This document shows, in pieces, positions 1-8,916 of a DNA stretch of 64,000 nucleotides. This stretch comes from Bradyrhizobium hipponense (lineage in GTDB: Bacteria; Pseudomonadota; Alphaproteobacteria; Rhizobiales; Xanthobacteraceae). The notes beneath the pieces are model-generated. The model was not told where the DNA came from. It saw only the letters and a program-made list of their open reading frames with translations, and did no database searches. A program made the position numbers and the translations under genes. Within the stretch, counting starts at the first letter, position 1. Every line of letters begins with the position of its first letter. The stretch covers positions 1 to 64,000 of the forward strand of contig NZ_VSTH01000055.1 of NCBI RefSeq assembly GCF_008123965.1, read 5' to 3'.

Positions 1-200
1 GAATTCTTCACGGAGGACTATCCCGTCTGCATACCGTCTATTCCGGCTCGATCGGTGGCGGCGGGGAGTGGTACGACGGCTCCTTCATCTCGCTGCCGCA
101 GTGCCGCTCCACGGCTGGCGGCCGCGCCGCGACCTGCGATCTCAATCCCTATTATCCCGTGAACGCATCGCCGCCGCGCTGGTGCCAAGGAAGTGGCTAG
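1..200 (+). pseudogene. DUF3551 family small exported protein, 3' part, frameshifted
   Basis: The window opens inside a small gene. Frame 1 reads EDYPVCI at about bases 13-33. From about base 33 the family pattern continues only in frame 3: a VYSGSIGGGGEW stretch, a SLPQC motif, GGRAATC and NPYYP, ending at the TAG at 198-200. The order YPVC, glycine-rich stretch, QC, GR..C, NPYY is the pattern of DUF3551 proteins, short cysteine-containing secreted proteins abundant in Bradyrhizobium. Joining the two parts needs one extra base near 30-36, so this copy has a one-base deletion or a sequencing error. The signal peptide lies outside the window. Function is unknown for the family. Confidence 0.6.
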
Positions 201-526
201 CGCCGGGCGATCGTCCCCGGGGCATCGGTCCGCCTTGCGAGCAGATGCCACGCGCTATTCCTACTTGACCTCCGACAGCTCCATGACCTTTGCGCCAGCG
301 CTCCGCGGTAAGGATGCTGCGAACGCGTTTTCATTGCCGTGTAGCGGGATCGCGCCGAGTTCGGCGATGCGGGGGTCGCACCGCACGCCGTTCCCGTCGG
401 CTTGGTAAAGGATGTCTAGAGTTAATCGGGAGCTAACCGAGTTTTACCTTGTCTCTTAACATCTGGGCAGGGCGCACGGAGCTAAACTGCCGGGACCAGC
501 AGACACGTTCCGAGAGAATGTACGGC
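201..526. other. Intergenic stretch with a weak minus-strand coding remnant
   Basis: No intact gene is visible. On the minus strand one frame is open from about 440 down to a TAG at 261-263 and reads like the end of a protein (it includes ILYQADGNGV and ends KVMELSEVK) with GC-rich third positions. It has no ATG start and a TAA directly upstream, and I do not recognise it. It could be a decayed gene end or chance. The promoter of the acyl-CoA synthetase gene presumably lies in the AT-richer part, 415-470. Confidence 0.25.
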
Positions 527-2332
527 ATGATCACCGGCGTCATCGAACAACCGAAAGCTGTGCGCGCGCCGTCGGCTTCAAGAATTTGGCTGAAGGCGAT
601 CGAGCTCACCGCGCGGATCGAGACATTGCCGGGCCGGCTGTTCGCCGACGTCGTCGACGACTGGGCGCGGCGCCAACCCGATCGCGCTGCGCTGGTCACC
701 GACGACGCAAGCCTTGACTATGAAGGCCTGTCGAAGCGCATCAACCGCTATGCACGCTGGGCGCGCTCGGTCGGCGTCGCCAAGGGCGACACTATCGGCC
801 TGATCATGCCGAACGGCATCGATTACGTCGCGGCCTGGCTCGGTATCAGCCGCGTCGGCGGCGTTGTGGCGCTGATCAATACAAAACTCGTGGGGCCTTC
901 GCTCGCCCATTGCATCGATGTCGCAAAGCCGTCGCACCTTATTGTCGCGCACGGCCTGACCGAGGCGCTGGGCGGCGCGTCGCCGCATCTGAAGTCGGAC
1001 GCAAAAATCTGGATCCACGGCGATGCGCGAAGCGAGCGCGCGATCGATGTCGCGCTCGCTGTACTCGACGACGGCCCGCTCTCGCCGGATGAGCATGGCG
1101 GCGTCACCATCGACGACCGTGCGCTGCTGATCTACACGTCCGGCACCACGGGCCTGCCCAAGGCCGCCAGCATCAGTCACCGCCGCATCCTCAATTGGGG
1201 CTTTTGGTTCGCCGGCCTCACCGGCGCGACCCCGCAGGACCGGCTCTACGATTGCCTGCCGCTGTTCCATTCGGTCGGCGGCATCGTCGCGCCGTGCAGC
1301 ATGCTCGCAGCCGGCGGCGCGGTCGTGATCGCGGAGAAATTCTCGGCGTCGAATTTCTGGCACGACGTCGTGCGGCACGATTGCACGTTGTTCCAGTATA
1401 TCGGCGAGCTCTGCCGATATCTGCTGAAAGCGCCGCCGTCGGAATACGAGAACCGCCATCGCCTGCGGTTCGCCTGTGGCAACGGCCTGCGCGGCGACAT
1501 CTGGGAGCATTTCCAGGGACGTTTTGCCATTCCTCGCATTCTCGAATTTTACGCCGCAACCGAAGGCAACTTCTCGCTGTTCAACGTCGAGGGCCAGCCC
1601 GGCGCGATCGGCCGGATTCCGCCGCTGCTCGCGCACCGCTTCCCCGCCAGCCTCGTCAGGCTCAATCCTGACAGTGGTGCTCCGCTGCGCAATGAAGATG
1701 GACTTTGCATTGCCTGCGCGCGCGGGGAGGCCGGAGAGGCCATCGGCCGCATCGGCACGGCGGATCAGGGCGGCGGCCGCTTCGAGGGCTATACCGATGC
1801 CGGAGAGACCGAGAAGAAGGTCTTGCGCGATGTCTTCGCCAAGGGCGATTCCTGGTTCCGTACCGGCGATTTAATGCGGCTCGATGACAAGGGCTTCTTC
1901 CACTTCGTCGATCGCATCGGCGACACCTTCCGCTGGAAGGGCGAGAACGTCGCGGCATCGGAGGTCAACGACGCCGTGCGCGATTTCACCGGTGTGGTCG
2001 ACGCCACCACCTATGGCGTCGGCATTCCCGGCGCGGACGGCCGGGCCGGCATGAGCGCGATCGTGGTGAACGAGGGCTTTGATATCGCTGCGCTGCATGC
2101 GCATCTGGCGCAGCGGCTGCCGGACTATGCGCGGCCCGTCTTCGTTCGCATTTCGCGCGAGCTCGAAGCAACCGAGACGTTCAAGCAGAAGAAGGGCGAG
2201 TTGGCACGCGAGGGCTTCGACCCGAACGGGATCTCTGATCCGCTGTTCATGGCCGAGGCGAAATCCGGCGTCTATGTCGCGCTGGACGCAGAGATGTATG
2301 CGCAGATCGTGGACGGGTCGATGAGGCTGTAG
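527..2332 (+). CDS. FATP/FadD6-type long-chain acyl-CoA synthetase
   Basis: A 601-residue adenylate-forming enzyme expected to activate a fatty acid to acyl-AMP and then acyl-CoA. The phosphate-binding motif IYTSGTTGLPKAA is at about residues 202-214, WFRTGDL at about 442-448, and the FATP/VLACS-type segment DRIGDTFRWKGENV follows at about 462-475. The C-terminal lysine region TETFKQKKGEL is near residue 550. This combination fits the fatty-acid-transport-protein/very-long-chain synthetase branch rather than classical FadD. I place the start at the ATG at 527, about ten bases after a GAGAG element; the ATG at 518 is possible. It precedes the ACP gene by 150 bases in the same direction, and the substrate may be shared with that cluster. 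Confidence 0.85.
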   Translation: MITGVIEQPKAVRAPSASRIWLKAIELTARIETLPGRLFADVVDDWARRQPDRAALVTDDASLDYEGLSKRINRYARWARSVGVAKGDTIGLIMPNGIDYVAAWLGISRVGGVVALINTKLVGPSLAHCIDVAKPSHLIVAHGLTEALGGASPHLKSDAKIWIHGDARSERAIDVALAVLDDGPLSPDEHGGVTIDDRALLIYTSGTTGLPKAASISHRRILNWGFWFAGLTGATPQDRLYDCLPLFHSVGGIVAPCSMLAAGGAVVIAEKFSASNFWHDVVRHDCTLFQYIGELCRYLLKAPPSEYENRHRLRFACGNGLRGDIWEHFQGRFAIPRILEFYAATEGNFSLFNVEGQPGAIGRIPPLLAHRFPASLVRLNPDSGAPLRNEDGLCIACARGEAGEAIGRIGTADQGGGRFEGYTDAGETEKKVLRDVFAKGDSWFRTGDLMRLDDKGFFHFVDRIGDTFRWKGENVAASEVNDAVRDFTGVVDATTYGVGIPGADGRAGMSAIVVNEGFDIAALHAHLAQRLPDYARPVFVRISRELEATETFKQKKGELAREGFDPNGISDPLFMAEAKSGVYVALDAEMYAQIVDGSMRL

Positions 2333-2482
2333 CCGTACGAAAATCCGGAGATAGGTCCAATTTTATCTGAATTGTCCAAGAGCCGATTTACTTCTGTCAG
2401 GTAAACAAGCGGCCATGGGAGGCGGTCATCAAGAGCCGCCGCAACACGAACGATCGATAACAGAACAAGAAGCGAGCCAGCC

Positions 2483-2728
2483 ATGTCGGTAAGGTCTAAG
2501 GTTATTGAAGCGATCCAGCAGATCGCCAAGGAACAGCGCGTCGCGCTTCCCGAACTTTCGGACGACCTGTCTCTGCACGAGACGGGCTTCGATTCGCTCG
2601 CCTTCGCGATCCTGGTCGCGCGGCTGGAGGACGAGACCGGCGTCGATCCCTTTACCATTTCCGAGGACGCGGCGTTCCCCGCCACCGTGGGCGATTTCGT
2701 GCGGGCCTACGAAAATGTCCCCGCGTGA
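2483..2728 (+). CDS. Acyl carrier protein
   Basis: An 81-residue acidic protein with the carrier-protein motif GFDSLAF. Ser38 is the expected attachment site for 4'-phosphopantetheine. Flanking helices (KVIEAIQQIAKEQ before, ILVARLEDETG after) match the four-helix ACP fold. Its sequence and its position beside an AMP ligase and a reductase argue for a specialised ACP, not the housekeeping AcpP, which normally sits with fabF/fabG. The AMP-ligase gene starts inside its last codons (14-base overlap), so the two are translationally coupled. The acyl group it carries cannot be read from the sequence. Confidence 0.9.
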   Translation: MSVRSKVIEAIQQIAKEQRVALPELSDDLSLHETGFDSLAFAILVARLEDETGVDPFTISEDAAFPATVGDFVRAYENVPA

Positions 2729-4097
2729 GATCTTTGCGCTCCGCGACCATCTCGGCGCGGAGCTGACGGGCCGCACCCTGTCGGATGCGCACACGAGCGT
2801 TTCGCTGACCGATGTCCTGTCGCAGACCGTCCTGGGCGGCCGCCTTCGCGAGTTGTCGGGCCGCGCGGTACTGTTGAAGCTGTCCGACCAGCTCCGGTCG
2901 GGCCTTGCCATGATCGAGCTCGACGGCATCGCCCGTCGCATGCTGCTGTGTCCGCCGGATCTCAACCCGGCGCATCTGGACGCGTTGATCGCCGATGCCG
3001 GAATCGACGCCGTCGTCACCGACGAGCCGGATCGCTGGACTGATACCGGCGTTGCGCTGGTCGTCACCGCACAATTGCCGCTCGTACCAACCATTCCCGC
3101 TCAAACCGAGCGCGGCACTGAATGGCTGATGCTGACCTCGGGCACGTCGGGCGTGCCGAAGATCGCCGGGCATACGCTGGAAGCGCTCACCGGCGCCATC
3201 GTTGCCGAAGGCTCCGCGCGCGGTCCGGCGCCGGTGTGGGCCACGTTCTACGACATTCGCCGCTATGGCGGCCTGCAAATCTTCCTCCGTGCCATCCTCT
3301 GCGGCGGCTCGATGGTGCTGTCCGACCCGCATGAGGCGCTCGCCGATCACGTCGCGCGGCTCAATGCGCGCGGCGTTTCGCACATCTCCGGCACGCCCTC
3401 GCATTGGCGCAAGCTGTTGATGAGCGGTTCGGCCGCGCACTTCGCTCCACGTTACGTCCGTCTCTCCGGCGAGATCGCGGATCAGGCGGTGCTCGACGGC
3501 TTGAAGGCGGCATTTCCGGGATCGTCGATCGGCCACGCCTATGCCTCGACCGAGGCCGGCGTCGGCTTCGCCGTCAATGACGGGCTGGAGGGCTTTCCGG
3601 CCGATTATCTCGGCAATCGCAACGGCGTCGAGATGAAGGTCGTCGACGGCTCGCTCCGCATCCGTTCGAGCCGCACCGCGCACGCCTATATCGGCCGCGA
3701 CGCCTCTGCGCTCACCGACGATGACGGGTTCGTCGACAGTGGCGACATGGTCGAGCTGCGCGGCGACCGCTATTACTTCGTCGGCCGCCGTGGCGGCATC
3801 ATCAATATCGGCGGGTTGAAGGTTCATCCCGAGGAAATCGAGGCGGTGATCAATCGTCACCCCGACGTACGGATGTCGCGGGCGAAATCGCGGAAGAGTC
3901 CGATCACCGGCGGCATCGTGGTCGCCGACGTGATCCTCGCCGACGGCACCGATCCGGCGCGGGCGAAAGAGATCCGCGAGCAGATCGTCCAGCAGTGCCG
4001 CGCGCAGCTCGCTTCACACAAGGTGCCGGCGGTGGTCCGCTTCGTCGAGGCGCTCGACGTCACCCCGGCCGGCAAACTGGCGCGCACCGATGCATAA
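2715..4097 (+). CDS. AMP-dependent acid ligase loading the neighbouring ACP (probable)
   Basis: A 460-residue class I adenylate-forming enzyme. The P-loop-like motif LTSGTSGVPK is near residue 139, the YASTEAG motif near residue 277, SGDMVELRGDRYYFVGRR near 345, and the C-terminal catalytic-lysine motif PAGKLART near 452. The large N-terminal domain is shorter than in acyl-CoA synthetases, as in stand-alone ligases that load carrier proteins. The ATG at 2715 lies inside the ACP gene, and the stop codon overlaps the reductase start by eight bases, so ACP, ligase and reductase form one tight unit. I infer that it activates a carboxylic acid and passes it to the ACP; the substrate is unknown. 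Confidence 0.8.
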   Translation: MSPREIFALRDHLGAELTGRTLSDAHTSVSLTDVLSQTVLGGRLRELSGRAVLLKLSDQLRSGLAMIELDGIARRMLLCPPDLNPAHLDALIADAGIDAVVTDEPDRWTDTGVALVVTAQLPLVPTIPAQTERGTEWLMLTSGTSGVPKIAGHTLEALTGAIVAEGSARGPAPVWATFYDIRRYGGLQIFLRAILCGGSMVLSDPHEALADHVARLNARGVSHISGTPSHWRKLLMSGSAAHFAPRYVRLSGEIADQAVLDGLKAAFPGSSIGHAYASTEAGVGFAVNDGLEGFPADYLGNRNGVEMKVVDGSLRIRSSRTAHAYIGRDASALTDDDGFVDSGDMVELRGDRYYFVGRRGGIINIGGLKVHPEEIEAVINRHPDVRMSRAKSRKSPITGGIVVADVILADGTDPARAKEIREQIVQQCRAQLASHKVPAVVRFVEALDVTPAGKLARTDA

Positions 4098-4812
4098 CGT
4101 CCTCGTCACCGGCGGCAGCCGCGGCATCGGCCTTGCGATCGGCAAGCGCCTGGCCGGCGCCGGCTACAACGTGATCGCGGCGGCGCGGCGCGAGAGCGAG
4201 GAGCTCAAGGCCGCGATCGCCGAGGCGGAGGGGCGCCTGCATTTCCGCGCCTGCGATCTCGCCGTGATCGATGCGATCCCGGCTTTTGCAAAGCTTGTCC
4301 GCGAAGAATTCGGCGCGATCTATGGCCTCGTCAACAATGCCGGCCTCGGCACCGAAGGCCTGCTCGCCACCATGCACAATTCCGAGATCGAGGCGCTGGT
4401 CCAGCTCAACGTGCTGTCACCGATCATTCTCACCAAATACGTTGCGCGGCAGATGATGGCGGACGGTGCGGGTCGCATCGTCAACATCTCCTCCATCATC
4501 GCGACCACGGGCTACAACGGCCTCTCCGTCTACGGCGCGACCAAGGCTGCCGCCACCGGCTTCACCCGCTCGCTCGCGCGCGAGGTCGGCAAGCTCGGCG
4601 TCACCGTGAACGCGATCGCGCCGGGCTTCATCGACACCGAGCTCACGCACAATCTCTCCGACGAGGGACGCAAGCGCATCGCCGGCCGCAGCGCACTGCG
4701 GCGTTTGCCGGACACGGACGACGTGGCGCGCATGGTGGAATATCTTTTGGGCGAAGGCGGCCGCAACGTGACCGGCACAGTGTTCACGATCGATGCAGGG
4801 AATACGGCATAA
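4090..4812 (+). CDS. FabG-like short-chain dehydrogenase/reductase
   Basis: A 240-residue classical SDR. It has the nucleotide motif TGGSRGIG at residues 7-14, NNAG at about 83-86, catalytic Tyr148 and Lys152 in VYGATKAA, the catalytic serine in NISSI, and the family segment NAIAPGFIDTEL. The Arg after the glycine motif suggests NADPH. It resembles 3-oxoacyl-ACP reductases and overlaps the ligase gene by eight bases, so it probably reduces a beta-keto acyl group on the neighbouring ACP. No ketosynthase or dehydratase lies nearby, so chain extension would have to come from elsewhere. Confidence 0.85.
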   Translation: MHNVLVTGGSRGIGLAIGKRLAGAGYNVIAAARRESEELKAAIAEAEGRLHFRACDLAVIDAIPAFAKLVREEFGAIYGLVNNAGLGTEGLLATMHNSEIEALVQLNVLSPIILTKYVARQMMADGAGRIVNISSIIATTGYNGLSVYGATKAAATGFTRSLAREVGKLGVTVNAIAPGFIDTELTHNLSDEGRKRIAGRSALRRLPDTDDVARMVEYLLGEGGRNVTGTVFTIDAGNTA

Positions 4813-4938
4813 CCGGAACTCCGCCGCCGCAATTGAGTTGATCCGGAGCAATGTCATTTCCCCGGATTTGGTCGTAAGATGCGCCGCAATCGATTGGGTT
4901 ACGTCAATCGATCTGCCCCAATCGCCAGGGAGCAGCCC

Positions 4939-5160
4939 ATGAAGATGTCAAGCATGACCGCTTCGAACGCGATCGCCAATCGCGGCCAGATCGAGCAATC
5001 GGCCGCGAAACCGGCCGACGTCCACTGCCCGCCGATGACGCATCAGAATTCCGGCGATCATGGCCATGAGATGTATCCGCAGCAATTCGTGCGGCTCGTG
5101 GGGTGCCACGCTGTATCGGCGCCCTCGCTGGGCAAGCGTCAGGACGAGAAGCTGCACTAG
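4939..5160 (+). CDS. Small hypothetical protein
   Basis: A 73-residue product starting MKMSSMTASN. The ATG at 4939 is preceded by AGGGAG at a spacing of six bases, a better start than the upstream in-frame codon at 4879. It has no signal peptide or membrane segment, but a central His/Met-rich part (HCPPMTHQNSGDHGHEM) that could bind metal. I do not recognise the family. It is 126 bases downstream of the reductase and may have its own promoter. Confidence 0.5.
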   Translation: MKMSSMTASNAIANRGQIEQSAAKPADVHCPPMTHQNSGDHGHEMYPQQFVRLVGCHAVSAPSLGKRQDEKLH

Positions 5161-5173
5161 CGCGTATCGGCGC

Positions 5174-5559
5174 TCACGGTTCGTGCTTCGGCAGATCAAT
5201 CCGTTCGTGTGAAAACTCCGGCGGTCCCTCGGTGAGGCGGCGAATGCGGCGCTCGCGTTCGTCCGGCGGCAGCGCGGGATCGAGCAGCCGGTCGATCTCG
5301 TGCATTGCGATCTCTTCTAGCCTGGTGGCGTCCGATGCGGTTGCCGTGTGGGGTGCGGCCGATGCCGCGGGCGCAACTCTCAACCCCATTTCGACCAGCT
5401 TGCAGATCGCATCAGAACGGGTCAGATGATGCGCTTCCAGGCGTCGACGGCCGAGGTCAATCCTTCGGGCATCTTCACCGCGCTGACGGCGTCGAGCCCC
5501 GTGCGCCGGCGCAACGGGAAGCCAGAATCCTTGTTGCCGAAGTCGGACACCTCGATCAT
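5174..5559 (-). pseudogene. Ribbon-helix-helix DNA-binding protein, broken by a one-base frameshift
   Basis: Two overlapping minus-strand frames join into one ribbon-helix-helix protein. The first starts at the ATG at 5557-5559 and reads RRRTGLDAVSAVKMPEGLTSAVDAWKR before a TGA at 5422. The second continues HHLTRSDAICKLVEMGLRV and runs to 5174. Together, strand VSAVKMP, helix LTSAVDAWKR, turn HHLTR and helix SDAICKLVEMGL match the CopG/Arc-type fold. One extra base at about 5427-5431 would restore a single frame of about 128 residues with a charged C-terminal tail (DERERRIRRL). It is either a recent pseudogene or a one-base error in the sequence. There is no antitoxin partner beside it. Confidence 0.6.
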
Positions 5560-5781
5560 CCCGCTAGAGGTTTGAATGATCCAATCGTAGCTGCGATTGC
5601 CGGGCCACTGTTTGATGCCGATCAATGACGAAGTGCGGCAATCCGGCGCGGCGTGACCTTGTTGTCCACCTTTATTTCGGCCAATGATCGGGACTACGAC
5701 GGGCGCGCCGGCGGGCGAACCCGGATCGATCCTGCCACGTATCTGTTTCGGACGCGCTTCCCAATCATCCGGCATCATCCG

Positions 5782-6930
5782 ATGACACCAAGCGAAACCT
5801 TCTACGGCGCTATTCCCGTCTTCCGTGGCTTCACCAGCCTGATGGATCCCAAGCTCTATTCGCCGCTGCCTGACGACTGGACCATCGGTGTCGCCGACAT
5901 CGTCGATTCGACCAAGGCGATCGCGGCGCAGCGTTACAAGGCGGTCAACATGGCGGGCGCCGCAGTGATCGCGGCGGTGACGAATGCGCTGGAGGGGCGG
6001 GAATTCCCGTTCGTGTTCGGCGGCGACGGCGCGAGCTTTGCGGTCGCGCCGGGCGATTTCGACCGTGCCCGCGAAGCGCTGGCCGCGACCGCGACCTGGG
6101 TGCGGGAGGATCTCGATCTGAAGATGCGCGTCGCGCTGGTGCCGGTGAGCGCGATTCGCGCGCAGGGCCTCGACGTGCGCGTCGCGCGCTTCGGTCCGTC
6201 GGCGAACCTGTCCTATGCGATGTTCTCCGGCGGTGGCCTGGGCTGGGCCGATGCGGCGATGAAGCGCGGCGAGTTCGCGGTCACCGAGGCGCCCGCCGGC
6301 TCGCAGCCCGATCTTTCGGGGCTGTCCTGCCGTTTCGAGGAGATTCCAGCCTCGCGGGGATTGATCCTGTCGGTGCTGGTGGTGCCGGCGCGCGGCGCCG
6401 AGGCGCAAGCGTTCCGGAAGGTGATCGAAGATGTCATCCATCGCGTCGAGCGCAGCCCCGATGCCGGCCGGCCGGTGCCGTCGCAGGGGCCGCCGCTGAA
6501 ATGGCCGCCGCAGGGGCTGGAATACGAGGCGCGGGCGAAGCGAGGCGGCTCGCTGTTGCGGCGGCGCGTCGGCGTGCTGGCCTACACGTTGTTCGTCTAT
6601 CTCATCGTGCGCTTCGACATCAAGATCGGCGGCTTCGTGCCCAAGCTGTATACGCGGCAGGTGGTCGAAAATTCCGACTTCCGCAAATATGACGACGGCC
6701 TGCGCATGATCCTGGACTGCACCCCCGAACTCGCGCGCGCGTTGAGCGATTGCCTCGCGGCAGCAGCGCGCGACGGCATCGTGCGCTACGGTCTCTACCA
6801 GCAGGACGCGGCGATGATGACCTGCTTCACGCCCTCGGCGCTGCGCAGCGACCACGTGCACTTCATCGACGGCGCGCGAGGCGGCTATGCCTCTGCGGCG
6901 ACGGCACTGAAGGCAATGCTGGCGAGCTAA
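5782..6930 (+). CDS. DUF3095 domain protein
   Basis: A 382-residue protein resembling DUF3095 from end to end: ETFYGAIPVFRGFTSL near the start, GVADIVDSTKAI at about 33-44, FVFGGDGASFAV at about 76-87, and a C-terminal half with TYLGY-like, KYDDGLRM and HFIDGARGGYASAA segments. The N-terminal part has the D..ST.A and GGDG pattern of nucleotide-cyclase-like folds, so a nucleotide-related activity is possible but untested here. I chose the ATG at 5782 because family members begin just before this conserved block; the open frame reaches back to 5653. Its stop overlaps the stop of the convergent DUF2147 gene. Confidence 0.75.
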   Translation: MTPSETFYGAIPVFRGFTSLMDPKLYSPLPDDWTIGVADIVDSTKAIAAQRYKAVNMAGAAVIAAVTNALEGREFPFVFGGDGASFAVAPGDFDRAREALAATATWVREDLDLKMRVALVPVSAIRAQGLDVRVARFGPSANLSYAMFSGGGLGWADAAMKRGEFAVTEAPAGSQPDLSGLSCRFEEIPASRGLILSVLVVPARGAEAQAFRKVIEDVIHRVERSPDAGRPVPSQGPPLKWPPQGLEYEARAKRGGSLLRRRVGVLAYTLFVYLIVRFDIKIGGFVPKLYTRQVVENSDFRKYDDGLRMILDCTPELARALSDCLAAAARDGIVRYGLYQQDAAMMTCFTPSALRSDHVHFIDGARGGYASAATALKAMLAS

Positions 6931-7364
6931 CGTCCGGCCCGCGTCCAGGTCTCGCCGCCGCAGAGCGCGCCGACGCAGCCCTCGACGCGCAGCGAATCCG
7001 CGCCCGTGACGGTGACGCTGCTCGCATAGGTACTCCCGTCGTCGGCATTGTAGATCTGGCCGGACCATTTGCTCGGGCCCGTGGGCTGCATGCCGCTGAA
7101 CAGCGGCAATCCGATCATCGGGCGCCTGGCGAGCGCGGGATTGGGGTTCTTGCTGTCGGTCGCCGGCTGGCCGGTCGCAGTGTCGTGAGGCTCCCTTAGC
7201 CAGACGATGACGCCGCAGATGTCGCCGCCGCACTTGCTGATCTTCACGCGCGCATCGCCAGCCTGGGTTAGCCAGGTGCCGCTCGCGTCAGTGCTCTGGG
7301 CATAAGCGGGTGCGCCGGACAGCACGGCCAGAAAAACGGTCAGGACGGCGAATCTGAATGTCAT
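6927..7364 (-). CDS. DUF2147 family exported protein
   Basis: A 145-residue protein with an N-terminal signal peptide (FRFAVLTVFLAVLSGAPAYAQ) and the DUF2147 pattern: GTWLTQAGDARVKISKCGGDICG, a variable middle with PMIGLPLFSGM, and WSGQIYNADDGSTY followed by C..LCGGETW. The paired cysteines suggest disulfides in the periplasm. The family probably forms a lipocalin-like barrel and has no established reaction. The ATG at 7362-7364 puts the signal peptide directly at the N-terminus. Confidence 0.8.
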   Translation of the reverse strand: MTFRFAVLTVFLAVLSGAPAYAQSTDASGTWLTQAGDARVKISKCGGDICGVIVWLREPHDTATGQPATDSKNPNPALARRPMIGLPLFSGMQPTGPSKWSGQIYNADDGSTYASSVTVTGADSLRVEGCVGALCGGETWTRAGR

Positions 7365-7446
7365 GGAGAGAGAGCCCCGGAATGGAGGCGCCTCCATAGC
7401 AGCCCGTCAGGATAGTGCAACGCTCGATTGAATCACATTTCTGCGC

Positions 7447-8832
7447 TCATTTGCCCCAGCGCACGAAGGCGACAGAGGCCGCGGTCGAGAGCCCGAACGC
7501 GACCATGGCGCCGCCGACCAGCGCGAACAAGGTCCAGGCCGGCGCCTGTGCCATGACGAGGCCGGCGCCGCCGATCGCCACGATCAGAAGTCGCGCGGTC
7601 GAGGCGAGCACGGGGCCGCCGACGCGCGCCGCGCCTTGCGAGGAGAAATACAGCGAGACGCCGATGCCGAAGAACACGAAGGCCGGGCCGGCCCAATGGA
7701 AATAGCTGGACGCGGCGGCGGTGACGCCAGGATCCCGCGTGAAGAGCGACACCCACAGCGACGGAGCGATTGCGACGAGAAGGCCGACTAGGCCGACAGT
7801 GAGGCCGGAGGCCGCAGCTGCGGTCCAGGCGACTCGCCGCGCGCGCTGCAAGTGCCCGGCGCCGATCGCCACGCCGACCATCGGCACCGACGCGATGCCG
7901 AACGCGAAAGTGATCGGAATCAGCAGAAATTCCAGCCGCGAGCCGATGCCATAGCCGGCCAGCACCTCGGTGCCGAACGTTGCCAGGATCTTGGTGAAGA
8001 TCAGGATCGTGAGCACGGTCTGGAGCGGCGACAGGCAGGCGACCGCGCCGACCTTGAGAATGTCGAAAAACATTGCGCGCTCGAAATGGAACGCGCGGAC
8101 ATTCAGCGGCAGCCGGCTGCGGCCGGACAGCAGATACCACAGCAGGAAGACCGCGGCGCCGCTGAACGCAACCAGTTGGCCCGCGGCGACCCCAGGCATG
8201 CCGAATTGCGGCACTCCGAACAGGCCGAGCCCCAGCGTGCCGCCGAGCGCGACCTGCACCAGGCTTGCCCCGATCAGCGTCATCGAGGGCAGGCGCATGT
8301 CGCCGGTGCCGCGAATCACCGAGGCCAGCGTGTTGACGAGCCAGATCGCGATCGCGCCGGAGAACAGCACCTGGGAATAGCCGCAGGCTTCGTCGAGCAC
8401 GCGTTCGCGGCCGCCGAGCAGCGCGAAGAAGCTGCGGCCGAAGGGGAGCATCATCGCGGTGAAGAACAGCCCGCCGCAGAGGCCGATGATGGCGGCATGC
8501 AGCGCCAGCGTCGCGGCGCCGTCGCGATTTCCCGCGCCGAGCGCGCGGCTGATCGCGGACGAAACGCCGCCGCCCATCGCGCCCGCGCTCATCATCTGCG
8601 TCAGCATCGCGAACGGAAATACCAGCGCGATTGCGGCCAGCGGCACGGTGCCGAGCCGGCCGATATAGGAGGTCTCGGCGATCGCAACCAGCGTGCTGCC
8701 GACCATCGCGATCATGTTGGGAAGCGCCAGCCGCAGCAGCGTCGGCAGGATCGGCGCCGTCAGCAGGCTGGCGATGGGGGAGGCGACCGGTGCACGGAGG
8801 GGCGCGGCGTCCAGGGAGGCGTCGATCGTCAT
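7447..8832 (-). CDS. MATE family efflux transporter
   Basis: A 461-residue inner-membrane protein with about twelve hydrophobic segments in two pseudo-symmetrical halves. The N-terminal half shows LRLALPNMIAMVGSTLVAIAETSYIGRLG, the usual MATE opening where transmembrane helices 1 and 2 form, and the second half repeats the pattern near residue 260. MATE proteins export cationic drugs or organic cations in exchange for sodium or protons; the substrate is not readable. The alternative, slightly longer frame on the same strand is a shadow. There is no adjacent regulator gene. Confidence 0.88.
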   Translation of the reverse strand: MTIDASLDAAPLRAPVASPIASLLTAPILPTLLRLALPNMIAMVGSTLVAIAETSYIGRLGTVPLAAIALVFPFAMLTQMMSAGAMGGGVSSAISRALGAGNRDGAATLALHAAIIGLCGGLFFTAMMLPFGRSFFALLGGRERVLDEACGYSQVLFSGAIAIWLVNTLASVIRGTGDMRLPSMTLIGASLVQVALGGTLGLGLFGVPQFGMPGVAAGQLVAFSGAAVFLLWYLLSGRSRLPLNVRAFHFERAMFFDILKVGAVACLSPLQTVLTILIFTKILATFGTEVLAGYGIGSRLEFLLIPITFAFGIASVPMVGVAIGAGHLQRARRVAWTAAAASGLTVGLVGLLVAIAPSLWVSLFTRDPGVTAAASSYFHWAGPAFVFFGIGVSLYFSSQGAARVGGPVLASTARLLIVAIGGAGLVMAQAPAWTLFALVGGAMVAFGLSTAASVAFVRWGK

Positions 8833-8916
8833 GTGTCACCGGGCGGAGTATTGGATGATGATCGACATATTATAGGGCAAGGGAGCCCTTGCGCCAGCCC
8901 TCACCTCACGCAGGGC

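Noticed and set aside
5422..7233. Minus-strand 603-residue open frame
   Set aside because: It is the shadow of the DUF3095 gene; only its last part (about 45 residues) is real, as the RHH remnant.
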